Below, in pieces: positions 1 to 6,791 of a stretch of DNA of 13,918 nt (positions are counted from its first letter, which is position 1; every line of letters starts with the position of its first letter). The position numbers and the translations under genes are program-made. The DNA lies in NCBI GenBank assembly GCA_030040295.1, contig JASHTZ010000272.1, positions 1-13,918 of the forward strand. Direction: 5' to 3'. Source of the DNA: Terriglobia bacterium (GTDB lineage: Bacteria; Acidobacteriota; Terriglobia; UBA7540). The notes under the pieces are model-generated. The model was not told the DNA's origin, ran no database searches, and was given only the letters and a program-made list of their open reading frames with translations.

Positions 1-1
1 G

Positions 2-448
2 CGATTGATTCCCTGCGACTTTATCGCTTTCGGACACGCGCTCAACCCGCTGGGGCGGCATCACGACATGCTGCTGGCCAACGTTTTTGCGCAGGGTGAA
101 GCGCTGGCGTTCGGAAAAACTCCCGAACAGGTGAAGGCCGAGGGCACCCCGGATTGGCTTGTGCCGCACCGCGTTTTCGAAGGCAATCGCCCTTCGAACA
201 CCATCCTTGCGGACCGCCTGACGCCGGAGGCGTTGGGCAAACTCGTGGCTCTCTATGAGCATATTGTCTTTACCCAGGGCACGATCTGGAACATAAATTC
301 CTTCGACCAGTGGGGTGTGGAACTGGGCAAGGTGCTGGCGCAACGAATTATCCCTGAGCTCGAAAGCCCGAAAGAGCAGGCTTTGGGGCACGACGCGTCA
401 ACTAATAATCTGATTCGCCGCTATCGCAAGCTCAAAACACAGGAGTGA
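2..448 (+). CDS. pgi: Glucose-6-phosphate isomerase, C-terminal part (5' end outside window)
   Basis: Catalyses the cytoplasmic interconversion of glucose-6-phosphate and fructose-6-phosphate. Only the last ~148 residues are present; the frame is open to the left edge. The visible part carries family blocks near the C-terminus: PCDFIAF, the segment ending NVFAQGEALAFGK, VFEGNRPSNTIL, ALYEHIVFTQG and FDQWGVELGKVLA, then the HDASTNNLIRRYR tail. In PGI this tail supplies the late catalytic lysine/arginine region; SSTN-LI-RY is the usual form. The gene ends normally, three bases before the gnd start. An AGGAG at 441-445 overlaps its last codons and serves gnd, so the two genes are almost certainly cotranscribed. 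Identification is secure; regulation lies upstream, outside the window. Confidence 0.96.
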   Translation, partial: RLIPCDFIAFGHALNPLGRHHDMLLANVFAQGEALAFGKTPEQVKAEGTPDWLVPHRVFEGNRPSNTILADRLTPEALGKLVALYEHIVFTQGTIWNINSFDQWGVELGKVLAQRIIPELESPKEQALGHDASTNNLIRRYRKLKTQE

Positions 449-451
449 ATT

Positions 452-1471
452 ATGCAACTTGGAATGGTGGGATTGGGAAGAATGGGGGCCAACATGGTTC
501 GCCGGCTCCTCAAGGGCGGTCATCGCTTGGTGGTGTTCGACATGTCGCCCAAAGCTGTAAGTGAGATGGTGCAGCAGAAGGCGGAAGGGAGCTCGTCGAT
601 TCAGGAATTTGTTTCGAAGCTCGAAAAGCCGCGAGCTGTTTGGCTGATGGTCCCCGCCGGTGCCGTGGATCAAACCATCGCGGACTTACTGAAATTTCTC
701 GAGCCGGATGACATCCTTATCGACGGCGGCAATTCGTATTACGTGGATGACATTCGCCGCGCCCGGGAGCTTGGCCCGAAGAAGATTCACTACGTCGATG
801 TGGGAACCAGCGGCGGCGTCTGGGGCCTGGAGCGCGGTTACTGCATGATGATCGGCGGCGAAAATGAGGTCGTGAAGCACCTCGACCCGATCTTCGCGAC
901 TCTGTCCCCCGGAACGGGCACTCTAGCCCGCACGCCGGGCCGCGAGAAGCTGGGGGGGACCGCCGAGCATGGTTATTTGCACTGCGGAGCCAACGGCGCC
1001 GGCCACTTTGTCAAAATGGTTCACAACGGAATTGAGTACGGCATCATGGCCGCGTACGCCGAGGGCATGGGGGTCCTGCGTGGCGCCAATGCGGGAAAGG
1101 ACAAGGACTTGATTGACGCGGAGACCACGCCGCTGCGCCACCCCGAATACTATCAATTCGATTTCAACCTGGGTGACGTTGCGGAAGTGTGGCGCCGCGG
1201 CAGCGTCATCGCCTCGTGGCTGCTGGACCTGACCGCGGCCGCACTGGCGAAAGACGAACAACTCTCGCAGTTTGCGGGCCGGGTTTCGGATTCCGGCGAG
1301 GGCCGGTGGACCATCAAGGCGGCAATTGACGAGGCTGTGCCCGTTCCCGTGCTCTCCGCTGCGCTCTACCAGCGCTTCACCTCGCGCGGGGAGTCGGACT
1401 ACCAGGACCGCTTGCTCTCCGCCATGCGTTTTGCCTTCGGCGGACATCTTGAGAAAGCCGCCGCCAAGTGA
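452..1471 (+). CDS. gnd: 6-phosphogluconate dehydrogenase (decarboxylating), short NAD-type
   Basis: Oxidatively decarboxylates 6-phosphogluconate to ribulose-5-phosphate in the cytoplasm. 339 aa, the length of the short bacterial/Gnt type rather than the ~470-aa NADP enzyme. The Rossmann motif GMVGLGRMG is at residues 4-12. The second beta strand ends in Asp (VVFD, D30), where NADP-dependent enzymes usually have Asn-Arg; this favours NAD+ (inference). The substrate loop DVGTSGG is at 116-122, and the catalytic pair sits in GHFVKMVHNGIEYG (K188, E195). The ATG at 452 has AGGAG six bases upstream, inside the end of pgi. zwf follows after 13 bp. The order pgi-gnd-zwf points to a pentose-phosphate operon. 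An alternative is a related beta-hydroxyacid dehydrogenase, but the K/E block and neighbours make that unlikely. Confidence 0.95.
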   Translation: MQLGMVGLGRMGANMVRRLLKGGHRLVVFDMSPKAVSEMVQQKAEGSSSIQEFVSKLEKPRAVWLMVPAGAVDQTIADLLKFLEPDDILIDGGNSYYVDDIRRARELGPKKIHYVDVGTSGGVWGLERGYCMMIGGENEVVKHLDPIFATLSPGTGTLARTPGREKLGGTAEHGYLHCGANGAGHFVKMVHNGIEYGIMAAYAEGMGVLRGANAGKDKDLIDAETTPLRHPEYYQFDFNLGDVAEVWRRGSVIASWLLDLTAAALAKDEQLSQFAGRVSDSGEGRWTIKAAIDEAVPVPVLSAALYQRFTSRGESDYQDRLLSAMRFAFGGHLEKAAAK

Positions 1472-1484
1472 AAGGGGATTTGTG

Positions 1485-2906
1485 ATGACCAACAACCAGT
1501 CTGACGCTCTGGTGTTCTTCGGCGCCACAGGCGACCTGGCGTACAAGAAGATTTTTCCGGCCCTCCAGGCCCTGATCAAGCGCGGGCGTCTGAACGTGCC
1601 CGTGGTCGGGGTAGCCAAGGCGGGATGGAACCTTGATCAGTTTCGCGCCCGGGCCCAGGACAGCCTGGAAAAACACGGGGGCGTGGACCGCGCAGCATTC
1701 CAAAAGCTGAGCGGCCTGCTGCACTACGTTGACGGCGATTATAAAGACGCAGCCACGTTTCAAGCCGTGCGCAAAGAGCTCGGCAACGCGCGGCGGCCCG
1801 CGCACTACCTCGCCATTCCTCCCGCGCTTTTCGAAACCGTGGTGCAGCAAATTGCCACGGCAGGCTGCGCGGGCGAACCTGGGGAAGGCCGGGCGCGCAT
1901 GATCGTTGAAAAGCCCTTCGGGCACGACCTCGCTTCGGCGCGGGAGCTTAACCGCATCCTGCATTCTGTCTTTCCAGAATCGTGCATCTTTCGAATTGAC
2001 CACTATCTGGGCAAGCGGCCGGTGAACAACGTGGTGGTCTTCCGCTTTTCCAATGCCTTCATGGAACCGTTCTGGAACCGCAATTACATTGAAAATGTGC
2101 AAATAACCATGGCGGAAAATTTCGGCGTGGAAGGACGTGGAGTGTTCTACGAACAAAATGGTGCGATTCGGGACGTCATCCAGAACCATCTCTTCCAAAT
2201 CATGTGCTGTCTGGCGATGGAGCCGCCTGTGCGCAACGACAGCGAAACCATTCGGGATGAAAAGGCAAAAGTGCTAAAAGCCATTCCGGAATTGGAAGCG
2301 AAAAATCTCGTGCGCGGGCAGTTCCGCGGTTACCGGCAGGAAAAGGGCGTTGCGCCTGATTCCAAAGTTGAGACGTTCGCCGCCCTGCGATTGGAAATCG
2401 ATTCCTGGCGCTGGAAAGGCGTGCCCTTTTATATTCGCGCCGGAAAGGACCTCCCAGTGACCTGCACGGAGGTTTTTGCGCGCTTCCGCAAGCCTCCCAC
2501 GGTCATTAATGGGGCGGTGTTGTCCCACAACTACATGCGGTTCAGAATCAGCCCGGAAATGACCATTGCCGTGGGCGCCACCGTGATGGGCGCCGACGAG
2601 ACGATGAAGGGCGAGAACGTGGAAATTGTCGCGAGCCACCTATCAAGTCCGCACGAAATGGAAGCGTACGAGCGCGTGCTCGGTGACGCCATGGCCGGCG
2701 ACGCCACGCACTTCGCCCGTGAGGATTATGTGGAGGAGGCTTGGCGAATCGTTGATTCGGTGATTAAGCCCGGCATGCCCGTCTCTGAATACGAGAAGGG
2801 CACTTGGGGTCCCAGCGATGAAGAGCATAAAGTCCAGCCGCCGGGAGGCTGGCACAACCCTGCTGCATCCGAACAGGATTCGGGCACTGCTGCTCACGCA
2901 GGATAA
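1485..2906 (+). CDS. zwf: Glucose-6-phosphate 1-dehydrogenase
   Basis: Oxidises glucose-6-phosphate to 6-phosphoglucono-lactone, the entry to the oxidative pentose phosphate pathway. 473 aa from the ATG at 1485, which has AAAGGGGA at 1471-1478. The frame stays open further upstream inside gnd, but that extension is antisense-like filler and lacks family similarity. Motifs: nucleotide-binding GATGDLA (13-19), EKPFG (142-146), substrate/catalytic RIDHYLGK (170-177), and IRDVIQNHLFQ with the presumed general base His at ~235. The strand after the Rossmann glycine motif reads VGVAKAGW, without the Arg pair common in NADP-specific enzymes, so coenzyme choice is open. It is the last gene of the + operon. 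The next gene converges on it 67 bp away, with no clear terminator hairpin in the gap. Confidence 0.96.
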   Translation: MTNNQSDALVFFGATGDLAYKKIFPALQALIKRGRLNVPVVGVAKAGWNLDQFRARAQDSLEKHGGVDRAAFQKLSGLLHYVDGDYKDAATFQAVRKELGNARRPAHYLAIPPALFETVVQQIATAGCAGEPGEGRARMIVEKPFGHDLASARELNRILHSVFPESCIFRIDHYLGKRPVNNVVVFRFSNAFMEPFWNRNYIENVQITMAENFGVEGRGVFYEQNGAIRDVIQNHLFQIMCCLAMEPPVRNDSETIRDEKAKVLKAIPELEAKNLVRGQFRGYRQEKGVAPDSKVETFAALRLEIDSWRWKGVPFYIRAGKDLPVTCTEVFARFRKPPTVINGAVLSHNYMRFRISPEMTIAVGATVMGADETMKGENVEIVASHLSSPHEMEAYERVLGDAMAGDATHFAREDYVEEAWRIVDSVIKPGMPVSEYEKGTWGPSDEEHKVQPPGGWHNPAASEQDSGTAAHAG

Positions 2907-2973
2907 AGAATATGGTGGGCCTTGGTTGACGATCTTAGGACTCTTCCAGTCTGTGCTTCCGGCCTTTTGCTCC

Positions 2974-3675
2974 CTATACTTTCACCTTGTCGAGCGGTGT
3001 TCCCAAGTCCGGGTCCTTGAGAAGAGAGAACAGGTCTTCGGTCCAATCCGCACCGAGCGGAAACGAAATATCTTCGAGCGTGGCGAGGAGGAATTTCTGG
3101 GCATAAGGGGTGTATTTGTTGGACGTTGTGCGCCTCAGATCCTTGTTCTTTTTGAATGCGAACCGCCACTCACCTGCGAACGGCTGTAAGCTAACGCCCA
3201 GTACGTCGTATTCACCAACCAAGTAGCATGTCGTAACAATCTTTTTGCCATTGGGCAGTTTAATTCGCCTAGCATCAGAAGCATCATTCTGGACTCTTGC
3301 GGTGAACCTTCCCGGCTTTATTTCCCTGATCGAGTTCGTCTGTAGGCTCTTGAGCTGAATGGTGTACTGCTTTCCACGGATATTGAAAGTTCGATCCGAT
3401 TTTGTCTTCTTGTGGTCATCCGGCTTAAAGTGCTCTTTGATGCCGAGTCTTTCGAGGAATTTGACGAATGCAGCCTCCGCGACATAGCCGTAGGTCATGC
3501 CTCGGAGACTGGGATTCTCCTTGAGAAGCAGCATCAATGCTTCGTTCTCAATCCAGTGATGTGGGTCGCGGATGTTGTCGAGCACGCCCTCAAAGGTTAG
3601 GGCCTGAACTGGCTCCGCTGGTTTGATTGGGACATTCGGGGCTTTCGGTTCGTCCTTAGTCACTCTTCGCCTCAT
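2974..3675 (-). CDS. Probable type II restriction endonuclease, PD-(D/E)XK fold
   Basis: I do not recognise a named enzyme. About 233 aa from the ATG at 3675. The N-terminal ~25 residues are basic and proline-rich. A helix with E67 (YVAEAAFVKFLERLG) precedes D94 and IQLK (Q107-x-K109), spaced like the E...D...(E/Q)xK active site of PD-(D/E)XK nucleases. This is followed by strands TTCYLVGEYDVLGV and EWRFAFKKNKDLRR, and a C-terminal WTEDLFSLL segment. Role inferred from the motif plus neighbours: a C-type regulator overlapping its 5' end and a divergent DNA methyltransferase. Possible starts are GTG 3699 (GAGG upstream), ATG 3675 (poor ribosome site) and GTG 3663 (GAGG six bases upstream, overlapping the regulator stop as GTGACTAA). 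All imply translational coupling to the regulator. G+C is visibly lower than in the flanking metabolic genes (27/60 in 3241-3300 against 40/60 in 1201-1260). Confidence 0.75.
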   Translation of the reverse strand: MRRRVTKDEPKAPNVPIKPAEPVQALTFEGVLDNIRDPHHWIENEALMLLLKENPSLRGMTYGYVAEAAFVKFLERLGIKEHFKPDDHKKTKSDRTFNIRGKQYTIQLKSLQTNSIREIKPGRFTARVQNDASDARRIKLPNGKKIVTTCYLVGEYDVLGVSLQPFAGEWRFAFKKNKDLRRTTSNKYTPYAQKFLLATLEDISFPLGADWTEDLFSLLKDPDLGTPLDKVKV

Positions 3676-3880
3676 CAAGGAGCGAAGCTGGCAACACACC
3701 TAAACCTCGTGCTACCTTATGGATGTTCGTGAGGGTGATGTTCGTCTCGCCACGCTCAATGCGTCCCATGTACGTGCGGTGTACGCCGCAGCGGTCAGCC
3801 AACTCCTCCTGCGAGATTCCCTTCTTCACGCGGAGTGACCGAACACGTTGGCCAAAGGCTCGTGCAATGGAATTCGCCAT
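3656..3880 (-). CDS. Xre-family controller (C) protein of a restriction-modification system
   Basis: A 74-aa helix-turn-helix protein starting MANSIARAFGQRVRSLR. Residues ~23-44 (SQEELADRCGVHRTYMGRIERG) form a Cro/C1-type HTH. The next block, ETNITLTNIHKVARGLGV, is the usual fifth-helix/dimer region of C proteins. Size, HTH and position upstream of an endonuclease gene fit the C proteins of type II systems, which activate themselves and the endonuclease at low dose and repress at high dose (family knowledge). The ATG at 3880 was chosen because homology-like sequence begins there; the frame runs on to 4042, but that part lies over the methyltransferase coding region. No good Shine-Dalgarno precedes the ATG, so the transcript may be leaderless or nearly so, as in several known C genes. 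Its 3' end overlaps the endonuclease 5' end. Confidence 0.85.
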   Translation of the reverse strand: MANSIARAFGQRVRSLRVKKGISQEELADRCGVHRTYMGRIERGETNITLTNIHKVARGLGVLPASLLDEAKSD

Positions 3881-3948
3881 TGATGGCAGGCTACGAGATA
3901 TGCTACATATACGTCCACAGCGTAGAAGTAGCGAGATCGGAGATATTT
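3881..3948. promoter_or_regulatory. Divergent control region with candidate C-protein operators
   Basis: The gap between controller (-) and methyltransferase (+) holds a perfect palindrome, ATATG-CTA-CATAT, at 3898-3910. It sits inside a longer dyad: CTACG at 3891-3895 faces CGTAG at 3921-3925, and GCTAC at 3890-3894 and 3902-3906 face GTAG at 3922-3925 and GTAGC at 3928-3932. Paired dyads between C and M genes are the known layout of C-boxes; the assignment here is inference. A weak + strand promoter (TTGATG 3880-3885, TACATA 3904-3909, 18-bp spacer) would overlap the palindrome, so a bound controller could block it. GGAGA at 3939-3943 is the ribosome site for the TTG at 3949. Confidence 0.5.
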
Positions 3949-4707
3949 TTGAATCGTCAACCCCGGCAGTTTCAGTCACGGCTGTTTGAGTTGCCTGAGC
4001 CACCGCTCTTTGCGAAGCGGACGCAGGGCGGTGAAGCCACATCAGATGTTCTCGTGTCCGCCCATGTAGGTGGCAATGCTGAAATCTTCCCTCGCATCCT
4101 GGAGCTCCACGTCCCGAAGGGCTCGAAGATTGCCGACATCACGTGGGGCCAAGGCGTCTTCTGGAAGAATGTGCCGGATGGAATGTACGACGTCCACGGC
4201 ACGGACTTGAAGACCGGAGTAGACTGCCGAAAACTGCCGTATAAGGACGGGAGCTTCGACTGCATCGTCTTCGACCCGCCTTACATGGAGGGTTTTTTCC
4301 GACGAGAGAAGAGTCACCTTGGCGGATCGGGGACGCATTCGGCATTTCGCAAGGCATACTCGAACGGCGCGGAGACGCCGGAGGGAGGACCGAAGTGGCA
4401 CGCTGCCGTGGTCAGTCTATATGTCGAGGGGGGCAGGGAAGCTGCGAGGGTTTTGCGGAAAGACGGCATCTTCATCGTAAAGTGCCAAGACGAAGTCAGC
4501 GCCAACCGCCAGTGGCTTACACACGTTGAAATCATCAATGAGTACGCGAAGACGGGGTTTTACGCTCGTGATCTCTTCGTGGTGGTTCGCCCAAACCAAC
4601 CAGGGGTGAGTAGGCTGATAAAGCAGGTTCACGCCAGGAAAAATCACTCATACTTCCTTGTCTTTCAGAAGGCCGGAGCCGTAAGGAAAACGCCCCCCGC
4701 TCCATAA
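3949..4707 (+). CDS. DNA methyltransferase of the restriction-modification system (DPPY amino-methyltransferase)
   Basis: Presumed to methylate an amino group of A or C in the site cut by the neighbouring nuclease. 252 aa from the TTG at 3949. Residues 60-72 (KIADITWGQGVFW) correspond to SAM-binding motif I; HGTDLKTGVDCRKLPY follows as motif II/III; FDCIVFDPPY gives catalytic motif IV (DPPY 109-112). Residues ~113-155 (glycine- and lysine-rich) may be the target-recognition segment. EAARVLRKDGIFIVKCQDE and the terminal QVHARKNHSYFLVF complete the fold. The order I then IV with a short gap resembles PF01555-like N4/N6 enzymes. TTG 3949 is preferred for its GGAGA box and because it leaves room for the control region. 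ATG 3883 and GTG 3835 are in-frame alternatives, but the former abuts, and the latter overlaps, the divergent controller gene. Target base and sequence cannot be read from the protein. Confidence 0.85.
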   Translation: MNRQPRQFQSRLFELPEPPLFAKRTQGGEATSDVLVSAHVGGNAEIFPRILELHVPKGSKIADITWGQGVFWKNVPDGMYDVHGTDLKTGVDCRKLPYKDGSFDCIVFDPPYMEGFFRREKSHLGGSGTHSAFRKAYSNGAETPEGGPKWHAAVVSLYVEGGREAARVLRKDGIFIVKCQDEVSANRQWLTHVEIINEYAKTGFYARDLFVVVRPNQPGVSRLIKQVHARKNHSYFLVFQKAGAVRKTPPAP

Positions 4708-4831
4708 TACGATCAGTCAAACGATCGCGTGGGCCGCGCCGCACTCTTCTTCGGCTCCGGTCTGAGGCTATTGTGTTTGACGAGCGCATCCCTAAAAGTA
4801 CTCACCCGGTCGCTCCAGTCCGACATCGATC

Positions 4832-6520
4832 TCATCGGCGCCGTTCCGATGCGCGCGTTGGGGACTCCGGATGTGTCGGCGAGACTGCCGGGGTGGTTGA
4901 AGCAGCCTTGAGCGCGGCGCCGGTCTGCATCGCCTCAATGTAGTTGCTGCAAAGCGTCGCGTCCGTCAGGCCCAGCGTGCGAAGCAATTCTGAGGCTTGA
5001 TGGCAGATGGCGATGGAGCACTCGACGGCGAATGTGCGCACCAGCCGAGCGCGTTTTTGGAAGCTGCGTCCCGGGTTTACGAGTGTGGTTCCCGCGAGGA
5101 TTACCTGAATCTCCACCCACAGTTTGGTGGCAAGGTCCGCCAACGCTGCGGCCTGTGGCTGCCATGCAGAAATTGAATCGGGCTTCAAGCCCTGGCGGAT
5201 GAAATATTCCCGAATGAGGTGGACGCTCTCGGAAGCCAGTTGCAAAGCTCGCCAGGCCGGACCCCACAGCGTCTCCATCGATCCACGATAATGTCCCACG
5301 TCTTCCTGTATGCGCTCCAGCGGCGGCAGGATTTCCCCCGCGCCGGTGGCCGATCCCTCCAATAAACCCCTGGCGATAGCGAGCCGCAGAATTTCCGACG
5401 CCCCCTCCCCGATGGTCAGCAGGCGCGCATCGCGATAGTTTTGTTCCACCTTGTAATCCCCCATGTAACCGTAGCCGCCGAGGATTTGCACCGCCTGGTC
5501 AGCAATGCGCAGCGCGGATTCAGTGGCGAAGACCTTCGCCATGGCGGCTTGCACTTTGAAAGGCTTGAGCTGGTCGGCGCGCTGGGCGGCACTGCGCACG
5601 GCCTGCCACGCTACCGACAGGCTCTCCTCCATGCGCGCGAGCTTGGCGCGGGTGAGCGGTTGGTCGAAGAGCGTGCCGCCTGCGACCTTGCGCTCTTTGG
5701 CATAACTCTCCGCGCGCTGCAGAGAATCGCGGGCCAGCCCGAGGGCAAGCGCGCCAATGCCCACTCGTCCCCGCAGCAGAACGCGACGCGCCACTTTATC
5801 GGCGCTCCCCAGGGGCAACAGGATGGCATTATCGGCCACTGCAACGTCTTCAAACTTCAAAGCCGCCGTGTCCGAACGATTCATTCCCATTTTGTTATGC
5901 AGCGGCGTAGGTTGCACGCGTCCTTTGCTGCCCTGTTTCTCGACGATGCAGGCAGTCAATCCTGCGTCCTGGCCGGCCTCGTTGATGGCGCGCGCCAGAA
6001 CTACGAAAACGTCCGCGTGGCAGCCATTGGTAATGAAGGTTTTCTCTCCGCTTAGTTTCCAACCCTCACCGGTTCTCACCAGCCGGGTCCGCATGTCGTT
6101 GAAGATGTTGCTTCCTGCCTGCGGTTCGGTGAGGCACCACGCGGCAATCTTTCGGCCGGAGGTCAATTCCGGAAGGTATTTGCGCTTCTGATCGTCGCTG
6201 GCGCCTAAGAAAATGTGCGTGGTCGCCAAGGATTCGTGAGCCGCGAAGGTAAGCGCTAATGAACCGTCGCAGGCCGCGATGCCTTCAATAACCGGGAGTA
6301 AGTTCTCAAGTGACCCGCCCTGCCCACCATATTCGGAGGAAATAGCCGTACCGAGGAAACCATTCCGGCCGGCCAGGGAAATGAAACGGGTGGGGAAATC
6401 CTCCCGACCCAACGTGCGAAGATAGGGCAGAAGCTCGCGTTGCGCAAACTCGCTGAGTGACTTCGCGAGCAGTAGGGAATCTTCATCCCCGTGCAGTTCC
6501 GTCAACATCGATTCTGCCAT
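4832..6520 (-). CDS. Acyl-CoA dehydrogenase with long C-terminal extension
   Basis: FAD enzyme oxidising an acyl-CoA to the 2-enoyl-CoA and passing electrons to ETF. 562 aa. Residues ~15-390 are the canonical three-domain core: N-terminal helices, AAWCLTEPQAGSNIF (127-140) and WKLSGEKTFITNG (154-166) at the flavin/substrate site, then helical repeats with GGYGYMGDYKVEQNYRDARLL (348-368). The catalytic base is probably E372 in TIGEGASEILRL, the position used by short/medium-chain enzymes. The isovaleryl-CoA-dehydrogenase alternative position appears to hold Arg instead. Residues ~391-562 add a helical extension of ~170 aa and a Pro/Ser/Arg-rich tail, absent from usual ~380-aa enzymes. Context with methylcrotonyl-CoA carboxylase suggests a branched or short acyl substrate (inference). 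It is transcribed away from the synthetase gene. Confidence 0.92.
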   Translation of the reverse strand: MAESMLTELHGDEDSLLLAKSLSEFAQRELLPYLRTLGREDFPTRFISLAGRNGFLGTAISSEYGGQGGSLENLLPVIEGIAACDGSLALTFAAHESLATTHIFLGASDDQKRKYLPELTSGRKIAAWCLTEPQAGSNIFNDMRTRLVRTGEGWKLSGEKTFITNGCHADVFVVLARAINEAGQDAGLTACIVEKQGSKGRVQPTPLHNKMGMNRSDTAALKFEDVAVADNAILLPLGSADKVARRVLLRGRVGIGALALGLARDSLQRAESYAKERKVAGGTLFDQPLTRAKLARMEESLSVAWQAVRSAAQRADQLKPFKVQAAMAKVFATESALRIADQAVQILGGYGYMGDYKVEQNYRDARLLTIGEGASEILRLAIARGLLEGSATGAGEILPPLERIQEDVGHYRGSMETLWGPAWRALQLASESVHLIREYFIRQGLKPDSISAWQPQAAALADLATKLWVEIQVILAGTTLVNPGRSFQKRARLVRTFAVECSIAICHQASELLRTLGLTDATLCSNYIEAMQTGAALKAASTTPAVSPTHPESPTRASERRR

Positions 6521-6791
6521 AGTTTCGCGCTCACTTATTGTTTAGAGCCTGATTTCGGCATTTTGGTTCGATGAGGCTTTCTCCGCCCTTTCGGCTGCGC
6601 TACACTCATTCGGTCGGCGGAAAGGTCTCGCTAACGCGGCGAAGCGTGCGTTCAGCGAATCGGGAGAGGCGCCACGTCAAATCACGATTGACCAGGAGTT
6701 GTCTTCCGATGAGTTCATTTTAAGCGTGTTGAACTTCTGCTGCAAGGAGAGGTCCGAGCACGCACGAAAAGCCTTAGCGAGAGGGGAATTC
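6521..6791. promoter_or_regulatory. Divergent intergenic region between acyl-CoA dehydrogenase and synthetase genes
   Basis: 271 bp with no supported gene. It must contain the promoters for both divergent genes, but I see no convincing -35/-10 pair. It holds an imperfect inverted repeat (CTTT and CCGCC at 6577-6587 facing GGCGGAAAG at 6616-6624, 28-base loop) and a second purine-rich ribosome-site-like AGGAG at 6694-6698. The synthetase frame is open from TTG 6699, but the better start is ATG 6792. Confidence 0.4.
6577..6624. repeat. Imperfect inverted repeat
   Basis: Left arm CTTT-CT-CCGCC, right arm GGCGG-AAAG; nine paired bases with a two-base bulge in the left arm and a 28-base loop. It could be an operator or a transcript stem. 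No T-run follows, so it does not look like a terminator. Confidence 0.3.

Noticed and set aside
923..1618. 231-codon open frame on the - strand
   Set aside because: Antisense to gnd and the start of zwf; no domain-like pattern.
1377..2198. 273-codon open frame on the - strand
   Set aside because: Antisense to zwf across its conserved motifs; composition typical of a shadow frame.
4708..4831. Possible small gene or attachment site after the methyltransferase
   Set aside because: The open frame at 4729-4911 runs into the dehydrogenase gene antisense and has no ribosome site. A partial likeness between 2940-2965 and 4742-4768 is too weak to call a direct repeat.
5441..6055. 204-codon open frame on the + strand
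   Set aside because: Fully opposite the acyl-CoA dehydrogenase core; no recognisable motif.
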